This document shows positions 1 through 11,368 of a DNA stretch of 64,000 bases, piece by piece. A program made the position numbers and the translations under genes. Every line of letters begins with the position of its first letter. Positions within the stretch are counted from its first letter, which is position 1. Source of the stretch: Viola odorata (taxonomy: Eukaryota > Streptophyta > Magnoliopsida > Malpighiales > Violaceae); assembly GCA_963691705.1 (NCBI GenBank), contig OY829545.1, positions 39,481,475 through 39,545,474 on the forward strand, in the 5' to 3' direction. The notes under the pieces are model-generated. The model worked only from the letters and a program-made list of their open reading frames with translations. It had not been told where the DNA came from and searched no databases.

Positions 1-300
1 CCCGTAACTTTCCCGAATATGTCTGTTTATTGAGCATTCCCAGTATCCCTCGTGGAGGTTTCCAGAAGCTAATGGCTACCAGTAACAAACACATTCCCAG
101 TAACTATCCTGGAAGCTTCTAGCTCTTATGTTCCGCCATGGTGGGCAATCACCGTCAATGTCCATTTCTCATAACAGTATCCTTCTGTCTTCATCTCCGC
201 CATTATCCATAGTGTTAGCTTCCTGACCATGCTGTGGGTTATCAGCCCTTTTGGCGCCATCTCCTGCTCTTCAAGCGTTAAAGTAGTCATGATCGCATCA
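1..300 (-). repeat. 3' LTR of complex A, cut by the window edge
   Basis: On the minus strand the LTR begins TGATGCGATCATGACTAC at base 300, right after a purine-rich tract, and runs off the window at base 1. Positions 1-130 match 7558-7690 and 9838-9960, and 130-300 match 9965-10135, which defines the repeat. The end of pol reads into it (minus-strand frame open to a stop at 126). Confidence 0.75.
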
Positions 301-1402
301 GCTCCTCCTCCTTTGAAAGGATTCGTCCTCGAATCCATTACCTCAGCTCATCTGTTATCTGCATTGTAAAGAGTTAAGTCATTAGTATGGAAGGAGTTTC
401 TCATGGATCCATACTTACCCGATAAGTTAAGGATATAAGCGTTGTTATTGATTCGGTGAAGGATTTCAAAGGGTCCGTCGCCGCGGGGACTCAACTTCCC
501 TTGTCGTTGCTGAGGAAACCTATCTTTGTGCTAGTGTAACCAAACCCATTGTCCTGGCTCAAACGATGTCGGCGTCTTGCCCTTGTTCCGTTTGATGGCG
601 TCTCTGGCATTCATTGCTTCTATGTTCTTCCGGACCTCCGTGTGCAACTTCTTGACCTCCCGTGCCTTGGTTTTACCGTCTACACACTTAAGGACACTCA
701 AAGGTAAGGGTAAGATATCAAGAGGGGTCATGGGTTGAACCCGTATACCACCTCAAACGAGGAGAAGCCAATGGTTGAGTGATACATTTAGTTATAACCA
801 AATTCAATAAATGCAATGCTATCTTCCCACTTAGTACCATGTATGTCAACCATGACTCGCAATAATGACCCTAAGGTCCTATTCACTACTTTCGTATGTC
901 CGTCTATTTAATGGTGACAAGTGGTGGAGAAAAGATGTTTAGTGCCTAGTAGGGACCATAACATACGCCAAAAATGACTCTAGAATTTAGTATCCCTATC
1001 ACTAACGATTGTTCTAGGCATGCCATGCAAATGGACAATATTTTGGAAGAATAGATGAGCAATATGACACGCGCCATGATTTTTTACACAGGGAATGAAA
1101 TGACCCATCTTAGAGAAACGGTCAACAACAACAAAGATGGAACCATTACCGGTTCTGGACCTTGGCAATCCTAAAATAAAATCCATCGACAAGTCAACCC
1201 AAGGATGGCTAGGTACCGATAATGGCATGTAAGATACATGATTCATGGATGCAGACTTAGCCCGTTTGCTTACAAGACATTTAGGAATTAACTTCGTTAC
1301 ATCAACTTTCATCTTTGGCCAAAAGAAGTGGTCTTTTAGTGCATGTAATGTCCTAGTAATACCAAAATGACCGTTTAATCCACCCCCATGGGCTTCCAAC
1401 AC
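126..1402 (-). pseudogene. Integrase, complex A copy 1
   Basis: Minus-strand remains of a Ty3/gypsy integrase, the enzyme that joins element cDNA to host DNA. The zinc-binding N-domain is seen around 1290-1400 ([20 protein letters not shown]), then the core with [11 protein letters not shown] and VSDRDTKF carrying the first two catalytic Asp residues. The third catalytic motif, near 890-920, reads H-stop-IDGHTKVVNR, so the usual Glu is Lys and a stop precedes it. The GPY/F-like tail (FEPGQWVWLH) is at 531-575. The last 70 residues extend through the polypurine tract into the LTR and stop at 126. Stops and frameshifts separate the three open pieces. It is homologous to the second copy at 7687-8120 and to element D. 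Confidence 0.8.
301..316 (-). promoter_or_regulatory. Polypurine tract of complex A copy 1
   Basis: The minus strand reads AAAGGAGGAGGAGC immediately before the LTR start TGATGCG. A purine-only run abutting the 3' LTR is where plus-strand DNA synthesis is primed in LTR retrotransposons. It also codes the Phe-Lys-Gly-Gly-Gly segment of the pol tail, so coding and priming functions overlap here. Confidence 0.7.
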
Positions 1403-1438
1403 AAGTAATTCCCGGATGCTAGACTTGGGTATGCAAAG

Positions 1439-1987
1439 TCATTTTTGTTTGAATAGGAATCCATCATGCTTCACAAAATACAAGTAGGGCCCTTTATCAC
1501 ATGCAACATATATGTCATGGAAGGTTTTATCATGTTTATAAAGGTCTACTAGATGGGCAAATCCAAAAAAATTAGCATCAAGGGAATTAATGAGCATGTA
1601 CCTTCTTGAGAGAGCGTTGACAACCACATTTTCCTTGCCCTTTTTGTAGGCTTCAATAAGTTCCATCCACTTGGCATACCGTTTGTTGAGCTTCGTTTGT
1701 CCTTGGAGGTATTTGAGGCTCAGATGATCCGTATGGATGACGAATTGATTTGGAAGGAGAAATTGTTCCCACATCATTAGGGATCTCGCCAGCGCGTATA
1801 GTTCGCGGTCATAGGTGGAATAGTTGAGTTGTGCTCCGTTAAGTTTCTCACTAAAATAGGCTACAAGATGTCCTTCTTGAGTAAGAATGACCCCGATACT
1901 TATACCACTGGCGTCACATTCTAACTCAAAGGGCTTGTTGAAATCCGATAAGGTCAGTACCGGTGAGTGCATGAGTCGGTTCTTCAA
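1439..1987 (-). pseudogene. RNase H domain, complex A copy 1
   Basis: The translated minus strand shows the gypsy RNase H signature: [20 protein letters not shown] (first Asp near residue 26), then [14 protein letters not shown] and [15 protein letters not shown]. It ends in the tether [17 protein letters not shown] before the integrase. The 182-codon stretch is open, but it is cut off from RT and integrase by stops. RNase H removes the RNA strand during reverse transcription. The same domain appears at 8172-8507. Confidence 0.8.
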
Positions 1988-1989
1988 AT

Positions 1990-2899
1990 CCCGAAAGGCT
2001 TCTTCCTGTCTGTCTCCCTATTGAAATGGTACATTCTTCTTTGTGATCTCGTTGAGAGGGGCAACTATCATTGAAAAGTTACGCACAAAGGGACGGTAGA
2101 AACTGACCAAACCGTGAAAGGACCTAACGTCGCTAGCATTTTTGGGCTACGACCACTCCTTAATTGCTTTTACCTTCTCTTCATCTACCTGTACTCTGTC
2201 AGTACTCACAACAAAACCAAGGAAATGTACTCGATCCAAATAAAATTCACACTTAGTTAATATGGCATAAAATTTATGAATCCTAAGTGTGTGGAGTACG
2301 GTGCGCAAGTGGGTAACATGAGTTTCAAGTTAAGGGTTGTAGATAAGGATGTTATCAAAGTAAACAACAACAAAATGCCTGATAAAATCATGCAACACAT
2401 GGTTCATCAAACGTATAAAAGTTCTTGGTGCGTTAGAGAGATCGAATGGCATTACCATCCATTTGTAGAAACCGTACTTTGTCTTAAAGGAGGTCTTACA
2501 TTTATCTCCCTCATGCATACAGATATGGTGATATCCGCTCATCAAGTCTATCTTGGAGTAGACTGTACTACCACTCAACTCGTCCAACATATCATCGAGG
2601 CACGGAATGGGATGATAGTACTTGATGGTGATTTTGTTGATGGCCAGACACTCCACACACATATGCCACGTTCCGTCTTTCTTCGGTACTAATAGTACCA
2701 GTACTGCGCATGGCGACATACTCTCCCGGATGAATCCCTTAGTCATAAGATCGTCTACCTGATGTTGAAGCTCCTTGGTTTCTTCCGGATTACACCGGTA
2801 AGCTTGTCGGTTGGGTAATGTCGATCTTGGAACTAGGTCAATCTTGTGCTCAATCCCTTTGACAGGAGGTAGGCCTATCGGCATCTCTTTCGGGAACAC
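1990..2899 (-). pseudogene. Reverse transcriptase, complex A copy 1
   Basis: Minus-strand RT of the gypsy type. The order is GIEHKIDLVPRSTLPNRQAY, a primer-grip-like ELQHQVDDLMTKGFIRESMS, LVPKKDGTWHMCVE, SKIDLMSGYHHICM, and MVMPFDLSNAPRTF. The catalytic motif near 2345 reads YFDN where YxDD is expected, so the second metal-binding Asp is lost. The connection domain (1990-2330) has several stops. By motif order it is closest in this window to element D at 47147-49985. Confidence 0.8.
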
Positions 2900-3459
2900 A
2901 TCATTGAATTCCTACAAGAGGGAAACAATCGGACTGGGTAGGGAAGAAAGGTCAGGGTAATTTATTAGAATGCAATGCATGCCTCACATCCCTTCCCTTC
3001 ACATACACACTCAATGATTTGAGCTCACCCTCTCAGCCATGCTTGCTCTTTTTATTGCGTGTATTTTGTTCACTTCTTACCTTTTTATCTCCACTCTCTT
3101 CCCCTCAAAATCGCTCTTGCTCACTCCCGTTACCATGCTTACTCTTTTCATGGTGTGTTTTGCACTCTCGGCTTACTTTCTTCTCTCCGCTCTTATCTCT
3201 TAAACTCTTGGCTATATGGAATTCAGTGCTAGTTTTTTTTCATTTGTCGTTGGTCCTTACGAACTTGAGATAATGAGAGAGGTGGAATGCTCAACTTCTT
3301 ACTGTTATGTGTAAGCTGGATTTTATTGGTGCGCGCATCTTGAATTACCTTCCTATCGAACTACCATGGGCGACCAAAAAGAAGATGCCTAGCATCCATC
3401 GGTAGAACATCACACAAACGTTCATCCTCATATCCACCCATCTTGAAACTTACAAGCAC
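2900..3459 (-). other. Protease-RT linker of complex A, degenerate
   Basis: No domain is recognisable between the protease (3460) and RT. The plus strand is pyrimidine-rich with repeated CTCACT and CTTACT runs (3020-3200), so the minus strand would code Lys/Ser/Glu/His-rich repeats. Elements E (19570-19870) and D (50150-50470) have the same kind of repeat-rich linker at this place. Confidence 0.5.
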
Positions 3460-4200
3460 TTACTTTTTAACCTTAACCTTAACCTCTCCATCATCATTGA
3501 ACCAATGGAGTGAATAAGGCTTAGGATGCGATGTCGTTGGCAAATTCAGCTGGATGTGACTTGCGGCATCTACGACGCTACCGTTATCAACAATCATAGA
3601 CACAATCTTGCCTTGTACCTCACATCGTGAATGAAATAGGTTCTCCCTTTGCTCTTTATCTACGGTTTCCAACATAACATGTATGTTTAAACGCCTCCGA
3701 ACAGCCAAGGTCATTGCCGAAGCTGGTAGAATTTCTTCTTCATCACTGCCTGTTACTATTTCCTCATCCCGATAGTGTTCCTCCCGACAGTGTTCCTCAT
3801 GTGGAAATTCTTCTCCCTCACTATCGGTCTCGTACACCCCTTCCTGAATGACTATCACGCGTTGGTTTGGGCACTCGAAAGAAATATGCCCTCTTCCCCG
3901 ATATTTGAAACATTCAATATTGGTAGAATGTTTTTGGGTGGTAGGTTAGGATTTACCAGATTAGATATTACCGGTACAGGGTTGGGCATAGTAAAAGGTG
4001 TGTAAGGTTTCGTTGTAGAAGACAATTTTTTTTGGCGTATAGTGTGGTCCTTTGGTAGTCTTTTTGGTAAGGCTTCCATGGTGGTTTAGTAGAAGTGGAG
4101 TAGATGTTGGATGGGTTTGTGTTTTGGCTAGGGAAGTTTTTACATTTTGTTGGATGTTGGAGTAGATGTTGGATAATAGTTGTTCTCACAAATTTGTTCA
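3460..4200 (-). pseudogene. Gag C-terminus with zinc knuckle, and protease, complex A copy 1
   Basis: Around 3855-3905 the minus strand reads CFKYRGRGHISFECP, a CCHC zinc knuckle whose second Cys has become Tyr. An acidic stretch follows (ETDSEGEEFPHEEH), then the aspartic protease with FHSRCEVQGKIVSMIVDNGS; the active site is DNGS where D-S/T-G is usual. The first two thirds of gag are missing, because the sequence upstream of 4200 passes straight into leader-like DNA. A frameshift near 3857 separates knuckle and protease. Gag packages element RNA and the protease cuts the polyprotein; neither is functional here. Confidence 0.7.
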
Positions 4201-5083
4201 ATTCCTGGTTTTGATATAGTGTTTACAAGTTTGTGCAACCCGACGGTTCACTGTCAATCAATCCCTTCATTTCAAAATATCTACCACAAGACTCAACAAG
4301 AAAGGCACACAAATGAAGACTCAAAAGCAAAAGAAGGAAAACCGAAAGCAAACATGACTCAAGGACTAAAAGTCAAAGCGTTAAATCAACCCAATCCATT
4401 TGACTTTGTTTTGCTCTCCCGATATAGTCCTTTTCTCATTTCTTCTCTTTTCTCTTTTCTCTTTTTTTCTTTTTTTATTTTATTTTTCCTTTTTTCTTTT
4501 TTCTTTTCTTTTTTTTAATAGAATTTGTCCTTTTCGCCTACAACTGCTAGGTACTGTTTTGAAAAAAAGAAAAATATGACAGTGGTCCCTATTTGATAAT
4601 TCTTTTGCGTGTCACCCCAAAAGAGGTCATTTGTTTCAAAAACACAATCAAATGAAAATGGATGACTGGAATGGATCAAACACCTTTAACCAACTCAAGA
4701 ACGCTTAAGAACACATTCTAAATGTTCTTAACTAGAAATTTTAGATTGGTGCAAAGCTTGGGAAAAACAAGTCGCTAACGTGGTATTTTGGACTCGACAC
4801 ACAAGACTCAGCACAACAAATTTCAACCAAGAAGGAAGAGGAAAGTTTGGTTGAAAATCAATGAAAGACATTATCAACTGTCAACTTGATGAACACCAAT
4901 AACACTAAAATCTGGAAATCTGTGATTTTTCAAATCAAAGGATCAAAGGGTTCAAAAATTCACCAATAGCTCAACAACTCAGATCAAAACGTGGATCTCA
5001 CAATAATAATGATTTTCTGACAGAAATTTGTAAAGATTTTAGTAGAATTTCAGAAGATCCAAGCTGACAACTCAAGGCGGTAA
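4201..5083 (-). other. 5' leader of complex A copy 1, no gene
   Basis: I see no coding domain. Bases 4210-4660 repeat at 8678-9070 with a few percent differences. A pyrimidine-rich run at 4430-4516 is an A/G-rich tract in the sense of the element. Leaders of the related elements E (34255-34340) and D (52526-52580) carry similar tracts. Confidence 0.55.
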
Positions 5084-5098
5084 AGCTCCGCTACCACT
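5084..5098 (-). promoter_or_regulatory. Primer-binding site, complex A copy 1
   Basis: The minus strand reads AGTGGTAGCGGAGCT directly after the LTR end GGATCGCGTCA. TGGTA-x-C-x-GAGC resembles the complement of the 3' end of plant initiator Met tRNA. The same motif marks 5' LTR ends at 13014, 35138, 52877 and 56670, which supports the call. Confidence 0.75.
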
Positions 5099-5398
5099 TG
5101 ACGCGATCCGAGTTCCCTTTCGTAGAATCAGATACGTTTGAGCTTTACGGCTAAGGATCTAGCTCGAGTTATCAATCAAAACAAGAGTGATTTACAAACA
5201 AAATCAATGAAGGTTGCATAAATGAAAAGACGAAGGATGCAGCGGAATAACAATATGACAATGAACAAGGAAACAGAACAACAATAATGGGTTTTGCAGT
5301 TGGATACTTAATTCAAAATGATTGATTAACAATAGACATCAAACTACACTTGCCAGTAAACATCCAAATACACAAAATCCAAAATATTGATCGATTAC
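5099..5398 (-). repeat. Middle LTR of complex A, part 1 (R/U5 side)
   Basis: It starts next to the PBS with TGACGCGATCC and aligns with 9180-9465 (shared stretches such as TTGGATACTTAATTCAAAATG). It breaks at 5398/5399, where an Athila-like element is inserted, and resumes at 7226. Confidence 0.7.
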
Positions 5399-7225
5399 TG
5401 ACCGGTTGTTAAATTCATAAAAAATAAAAATAAAACCTGCGGCCTAGTGCACAAATAAATTGCGTATAGTGGTAATAGGGTTAAACACAATGCCTAAGGA
5501 TAGACGCTCACTTCAGTGTATGACACAGATAAATAAACTGAAACAGTACCAAACGGGGGTTTTGAGAGAGTTGTTGGTTAATTATCACTAAACTAAATAA
5601 AACAGAATAAATGAGATCATATGGGTACATCTCTGGTTACATCTAGGCCTAGTCGATTATTGGTGCAAAGTTATTCCACTCCTAGTTCATAGATGCGCTA
5701 TAGGGACCAGGTACATTTAGGTCCCCTGCTTTCCTTCCTAAGAGAAGTTATCCCAAAGTACGTTTATGGGATAACCGTGACACTTCGCCGTCCTCCAAGG
5801 TACATTTACGGAGACAATACTCAAAGGCTCATTAAGATGAGGAAAGACACACCTAGGGCGAGACACCCAGTACGTTCGAAGCACTACCCTAATTGGTTGT
5901 TTACCTTAGTCAGATTGGACCAGCGACCTGATGACTCTGATCTAGTTTTCTACTTTACCCTGCAGCCTCACGTTAGTTATTACTACAGAGATGACTTTAA
6001 TCACCTAGGTCTAGTTACAAGTTAACCAGACTCCTAACTGCCTCTAGACGAATTGACAAGCAAGTGATAAACAAGCAAATACAAACATAGAGTTTATTAA
6101 GTCCGATTTGACCTCTCAACTAACCTAAGCAACCTTCAAATTACCTTTACTAAGAATGGAGAATTTAGCTACTCATTCTATAAAATAAATAAACAAAATA
6201 ATAAAAGAAAGATTGTATAAAAGAAGAAGAAGGGACGAAGAACTCTTGAATATTACCGGGCGGAGCAAAGCTCTGATTTATTACAAATGGAGAGGAGAAG
6301 AAGAAGAGAAGTAGTCTGGTGTAGAAAGAACCCAAAAAGGAGCCATCCTTAAACGCTAATTTGCTAAAGTTCTTATAGTAGAAATACTAAAAAGGAAATC
6401 TAAAAATATAAAATATAAAATGGGAAATCCTAAATCTAAGGGAATTACAAAAGTGGAAATAAATCTATTGCTTGAATTGGAAGATCGTGGGGAATAATGG
6501 CAGAATCCGCTGGAAATCCTCACATACATAATTTCCTACCTAGGAAGCATCTGCATCAAACCCAAGGAATAACGACCCCAAGGGAGAGACTTTCCCACAT
6601 TAGTTAAGTCGCAAGTAGTCCTCACAAAGACAAAGTGTATGCACTCACACTCAGAATCAGGGCTAGATGTTTAACTCTCATAAAATACAGATAACATAGC
6701 ACATGGTCAGATTTGCAATTTCAATCCAAGTGAAAGTACACATGCATGGCCAATCTAACAATCTAAAAGACTTTGCATCAAAAAGGGAATATAGGTGTAT
6801 GAGCAAATGAGGAGAAGAGATGGAGAATAAAAAGAGAGAAAAGAAGATGAGACAGAAGAAGAGGGACAACCAACTCAGAGTTAGAAAGGATTCCTTAGCT
6901 GGAAAGAAGTAGAAGTTGGTGAGATAGCATTCGTCAGCTGGCAGCAGCAAGGGCTAGACTCTCAATTCTTCTTTCATGGGGCAGTTCTTTTCTGATGTGG
7001 TGCTGGCAGTCTCTGCTTTCGTTCGTGCTTACCTCTACTTTTATTGACACTCAGTATGTTCGAAGCACTACCCTAATTGGTTGTTTACCCTAGTCAGATT
7101 GTACCAGCGACCTGATGACTCTAATCTAGTTGTCTACTTTACCCTGCAACCTCACTTTAGTTATTACTACAGAGATAACTTTAATCGCCTATGTCTAGTT
7201 ACAAGTTGACCAGACTCCTAACTGC
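5399..7225 (-). mobile_element. Truncated Athila-like element inside the A LTR
   Basis: The low end TGACCGGTTGTTAAATTC matches, in reverse, the end of the LTR of element C (17020-17053). Bases 5868-6047 recur at 7052-7225, so both LTRs are present. The first runs from 5399 to about 6525 and the second is only a 174-bp piece. Between them, 6530-7051 matches the region just before the 3' LTR of C in reverse (42100-42300). Everything from gag through pol is gone. The element lies on the minus strand. No clean target duplication remains because the right edge is deleted. Confidence 0.7.
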
Positions 7226-7686
7226 AAATCATAGGTTGAAGACGGTGGGTCTTTTACTTGCTATGAATCAAGTCGTCTTCTGGACTTGATCCTCACAAGG
7301 TGAGTTTCTGGTGTTTAGAGGGCTGAGTATTCTCTACAAAAGCAATAAACACTTTACATAAAAACTGACTAAAATGAGAGAAGAGCTGGCTATTTATATT
7401 AGTACGTACAACTGGAACCGTTAATCTCCCGATAGGTATTCCTGGTAGCCCTCCCGAAGGTTTCCAATTTTGTCGACGGCTCTTGGCAACGCTTCGGAAG
7501 GCTTCTAGTATTTGGCGCTTTTTGGATAAGAGGCGCGGTCTCGGTAACATACGTATTTTTGGTAACTTTCCTGAACATGTCTATTTGTTGACCATTCCGA
7601 GCATCCCACGTGGAGGTTTCTGGAAGATAATGGTTACCGGTAACATACACGTTCCCGGTAACTATCATGGAAGCTTCCGGCTCTTG
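7226..7686 (-). repeat. Middle LTR of complex A, part 2 (U3 side, truncated)
   Basis: It aligns with 9501-9955. A minus-strand TATA box TATAAATA is at 7393-7400. The U3 end equivalent to 130-300 is absent: at 7687 the sequence jumps to GGACCATAACATG, which matches 952 within the integrase of copy 1. Confidence 0.7.
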
Positions 7687-8120
7687 GACCATAACATGTG
7701 CTAGAAATGACTCAAGAACTTAGTGTCCCTATCACTAACGATTGTCCTAGGAATTCCATGCAAACGGACAATGTTTTGGAAGAATAGATGAGCGATATGA
7801 ACAACATCATGAATTTTTGCACATGGAATGAAATGAGCCATCTTAGAGAAACGGTCATCCACTACAAAAATAGAGTCATTACCGATTTTAGACCTCGGTA
7901 GTCCTAGAATAAAATCCCTTGATAAATCAACCCAAGGATGACTAGCTACTAGTAATGGCACGTATGATGCATGATGCATAGAGGTGGCTTTAGCCCATTT
8001 GCATATAAGACATCTATAGACCACTTTTGTCACATCAACTTTAATTTTCGGCCAGAAGAAATGCACCTTTAAACCATGCAATATTTTAGTGATGCCAAAA
8101 TGACCCGTTAACCCACCCAC
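7687..8120 (-). pseudogene. Integrase fragment, complex A copy 2
   Basis: A 139-codon minus-strand stretch is open with the gypsy integrase order: GHFGITKILHGLKVHFFWPK, RCLICKWAKA (zinc-binding Cys pair), HPWVDLSRDFILGLP and [12 protein letters not shown]. It corresponds to 952-1402 of copy 1. The protein ends where the deletion junction with the LTR cuts off the catalytic Glu and the C-terminal domain. Confidence 0.8.
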
Positions 8121-8171
8121 ATGAGCTTCTAGTACTAGTGATTCCTGGATACTGGATTTTGGTATGCAAAG

Positions 8172-8507
8172 TCATTTACGTTTAAATAAAAATCCGTCAT
8201 GCTTCACAAAATGCAAGTAGTTTCCTTTATCACATGCGACATATATGTCACATAAAGTATCGTCATGTTCATAAAGGTCTACTAGATGTGCAAACCCAAA
8301 AATCTTAGCATCAAGAGAAGAAATTAGCATGTACCTTCTGGAAAGGGCATCAACAAACACGTTATTCTTCCCTTTCTTGTATTTGATTGTGTAAGGGAAT
8401 GCTTCAATGAGCTCCATCCATTTTGCATGCCTTTTGTTTAGTTTTGCTTGTCTCTGAAGGTACTTCGGGCTCAAATGATTTGAATGGATAACAAACTGAT
8501 TCAGCAT
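8172..8507 (-). pseudogene. RNase H C-terminal part, complex A copy 2
   Basis: The minus strand codes [21 protein letters not shown] followed by [14 protein letters not shown], matching the second half of the RNase H at 1439-1987 and its tether to integrase. The first catalytic Asp region is absent; 8508-8580 holds a short further trace with stops. Confidence 0.7.
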
Positions 8508-8584
8508 CAGGTAATGCTCCTAAACCATGAGCAACCTCAACAACGCGTACAACTCCTGATCATACAAGATAACGGTCAGATATG

Positions 8585-9179
8585 GCTCACGTGCGCATGG
8601 TGACATGCTTTCTCACCTGTACCTCTTTTTCAAGAGATTGTCGACTTGCCGTTGGATCCTCCGGATTACATCAAGGTGTTTATAAGTTTGTGCAACCCGG
8701 CGGTTCACTGTCAATCAATCCCTTCGTTTCAAAATATCCACCCCAAGACTCAACAAGAAAGGCACACAAATGAAGACTCAGAAGCCAAAAGAAGGAAAAC
8801 AGAAAGTAAACATTACTTAAGGAATAGAAGTCAAAGCGTTAAATCAGCCCAATCCGTTTGACTTTGTTTTGCTCTCTTGATATTGTCTTTTTTCTCATTT
8901 TCTTTTCTTTTCTTTTATTATTATTCTTTTTTTGTAACATAATTTGTCCTTTTTGCCTACAACTATGAAGTGCTGTTTTGACGAAAGGCGAATAGGATAG
9001 TGGTAATTCTTTTGCGTGTCACCCCAAAAGAGGTAATTGGTTTCAAAGAACACAATCAAATGGAAATGAATGACAGTTTTTGTGTAAAGTGTTTATTGCT
9101 TGCCACCTCACTTGTTTCGTACTAAGCTTCTTCTGAGTCAAGAAGTAGCTAGTGGCAACATTGTTCGTCTTTGCCATGA
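8585..9179 (-). other. RT scrap and leader of complex A copy 2
   Basis: Bases 8595-8675 match the N-terminal RT region of copy 1 (2700-2800), so most of RT has been deleted. From 8678 the sequence jumps to leader DNA equal to 4210-4660, including a T-rich run at 8885-8935. A further jump near 9075 leads to the LTR at about 9180. No PBS remains. Confidence 0.55.
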
Positions 9180-10135
9180 ACTTAGAAGAATCAGATGCAT
9201 TTGAGCTCTGCGGCTAAGGATCTAGTTTGAGTTATCAAATTAAAACCCGAGTGGTTTACAAACATAATCGATGAAGATTGCGGAAATAAAAAGACGAAGG
9301 ATGAAGTGGAAGAACAAGATGATAATGAACAAGAAGAGTGGAACAAGAACGATGGTATTTGTAGTTGGATACTTAATTCAAAATGATTGATTAATAATAA
9401 ATATCAAATCACATTTGCCGGTAAACATCCAAGTATAAAAATCCAAGATATTGATCGATTACAAATATCCCAAAAATCGTATAGGATTTAACACAAACAG
9501 TAAATCAAAGGTTGAAGATGGTGGATCTTTTACTTGCAATGAATCAAGTCGTCTTTTGGACTTGATCCTCACAAGGTGAGTTTCTGGTGTTTAGAGGGCG
9601 GAGTATTCTCTATGCAAGCAATAAACACTTTACAAAAAAACTAACTAAAATGAGAGAAGAGTTGGCTATTTATACTAGTAAGTACAGTTGGATCCGTTAC
9701 TCTCCCGATAGGTCTTCTCAGTAGCACTCCCAAAGGTTTCTAGTTTTGTCGACGGCTCTTAGCAACACTTCTGAAGGCTTTCGGTATTTGGCACTTTTCG
9801 GATAAGAGGCGTGTTCCCGGTAACATACATATTTTCGATAACCTTCTAGAAGACGTCTATTTGTTGACCGTTTGCAGCATTCCTCGTGGAGGTTTCCCGA
9901 AGATAATGGTTATCGATAACAAACATGTTCCCGATAACTATCCTGTAAGCTTCCGACTCTTGGGTTTCGCCATGGTGCGCAATCACCATTAATGTCCATT
10001 TTTTGGGACGGTATCCTCCTGTCTTTATCTTTGTCGTTATCCATAACGTTAGCTTCTTGGCCATGTTGCGGGTTATCAACCCTTTTGGCGGCATCTTCTG
10101 CTCTTCAAACGTTATAGTAGTCATGATCACATCAT
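9180..10135 (-). repeat. 5'-most LTR of complex A
   Basis: The full U3 side is present: the minus strand starts TGATGTGATCATGACTAC at 10135, and TATAAATA lies at 9667-9674. It lacks about 24 bases at the PBS end compared with 5099. A frame open through the LTR (9846-10135) equals the pol tail seen at 126-338, and by chance it is fused in frame to the RNase H of element K. Confidence 0.75.
9667..9674 (-). promoter_or_regulatory. TATA box in LTR of complex A
   Basis: TATAAATA on the minus strand, in the same place as 7393-7400 of the middle LTR. It is the likely core promoter for element RNA. Confidence 0.55.
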
Positions 10136-10430
10136 AGTGCCACAAAACAAGAAGGTAATGGACCATTGCGGTCATTTCCTTCTCTTGCATCGTGTAGCGC
10201 TTCTCGGTATCATTAAGCTTACGACTCTCATATGCGATCAGATGCCTTTCTTGCATGAGTACTCCACCAATAGCAAAATTGGAGGCATCCGTGTGCACTT
10301 CATATGGCTTGGTATGGTACGACAATGCTAGGACCAACTCATCCGTTGTGGCCTTCTTTAATCCTTCAAAGGCGACTTGGCACTTAGCCGACCAATACCA
10401 AGTTTTGTTCTTCATGACCATGTCCGTCAA
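10136..10430 (-). pseudogene. RNase H domain of element K
   Basis: The minus strand reads CQVAFEGLKKATTDELVLAL, YEVHTDASNFAIGGVLMQE (first Asp) and the region up to KEMTAMVHYLLVLWHY, where the sequence runs into the A LTR. In the reading frame this makes a chimeric 194-codon ORF with the LTR. The fusion is a by-product of insertion rather than a designed protein. Confidence 0.75.
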
Positions 10431-11232
10431 GGGCGCGACAATTGAAGAGTACCCCTTTATGAAGCACCTATCATAATTGACAAGGCCAAGAAATGAGCGT
10501 AACTCGGGTAGTCTCTTGGGCGGCTCCCACTCTTAGATGGCTTTTACCTTGGCTTGGTCCATCCGTAACTTCCTCCCACCGACAATATGACCCAAGAAAG
10601 TTACCTCCGCTTGTGCAAACATGCACTTCTCCTTCTTCACATATAGCTCGTTTTCCCTTAAGGTTTTGAAGACTTGTCACAAGTGCTCCAAGTGTTCCTC
10701 CAGCGTATTGCTATACACGACAATATCGGCGAGATAGACCAAGACAAATCTATCCAATAAGGGCTGGAATATCTTGTTCATCATAGTGCAGAAGTTTGCG
10801 AGGGTGTTAGTTAAACCAAATGGCATCACAAGAAATTCGTATGAGTCGTACCTTGTCACATAAGCGGTCTTCTCCTCATCACCTTCGGTAATGCGTACTT
10901 GATAGTACCCGGACCGCAAGTCAAGCTTGGTGAACCACCGTGCTCCACCAAGTTGATCGAATAAGTCAGCTATGAGTGGGATTGGATACTTGTTCTTCAC
11001 GGTAACCTTCTTAAGCGCCCAATAATCGATGCATAGCCGCAAAGACTCATCATGCTTCTTTTGAAATAACACCGATGCTCCATACGGTGCCTTGCTTGTT
11101 TGGATGAAGCCCGCAACCAATAACTCCTTTAATTGCTTTCGAAGCTCCTCCAACTCCAGAGATCTCATGCGGTATGGTGTAGCAGTGGGTGGTCGCACTC
11201 TCGCCTAGGTGGAAGTACCTTTGGTAACTCAT
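10431..11232 (-). pseudogene. Reverse transcriptase of element K
   Basis: The minus strand shows the gypsy RT order [55 protein letters not shown], then [16 protein letters not shown]. The catalytic box near 10735 is YLADIVVYS, so the first Asp of YxDD is Ala. The following connection region (10471-10680) is in another frame. Upstream (11165-11365) a leucine-rich segment with [20 protein letters not shown] is the usual run-in to RT. Confidence 0.8.
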
Positions 11233-11368
11233 TCGGCATCATGTCCGTGAACTCTTCAAGCACACTGCGGACTTCCTTGGGCATTTCTTCCTCCTTGGTA
11301 GGTGCATCCTCATCCACCTTCAATGTCGCAAGGTATGTTGCTTGCTTACGCTTGACGCCCTTCATTAA

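Larger units (their letters stand above)
1..10135 (-). mobile_element. Ty3/gypsy complex A (LTR-internal-LTR-internal-LTR)
   Basis: Three copies of one LTR lie at 1-300, 5099-7686 (split) and 9180-10135, separated by two internal regions coding on the minus strand. Copy 1 (301-5098) has the order, from high to low coordinates, PBS, leader, gag end, protease, RT, RNase H, integrase, polypurine tract. Copy 2 (7687-9179) is a shrunken version with integrase, RNase H and scraps of RT and leader. Such LTR-internal-LTR-internal-LTR arrays arise by recombination between elements. The middle LTR lacks its U3 end, and the internal copy next to it lacks its pol end, so one deletion of about 0.8 kb can explain the junction at 7686/7687. 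The left end lies outside the window. Confidence 0.75.

Noticed and set aside
4180..4518. Plus-strand ORF with Phe/Leu-rich end that looks like a membrane segment
   Set aside because: The hydrophobic end is translation of a T-rich tract in a retroelement leader.
9846..10430. 194-codon ORF as a novel fusion protein
   Set aside because: It joins RNase H of K to the LTR of complex A at an insertion boundary; the in-frame join is chance.
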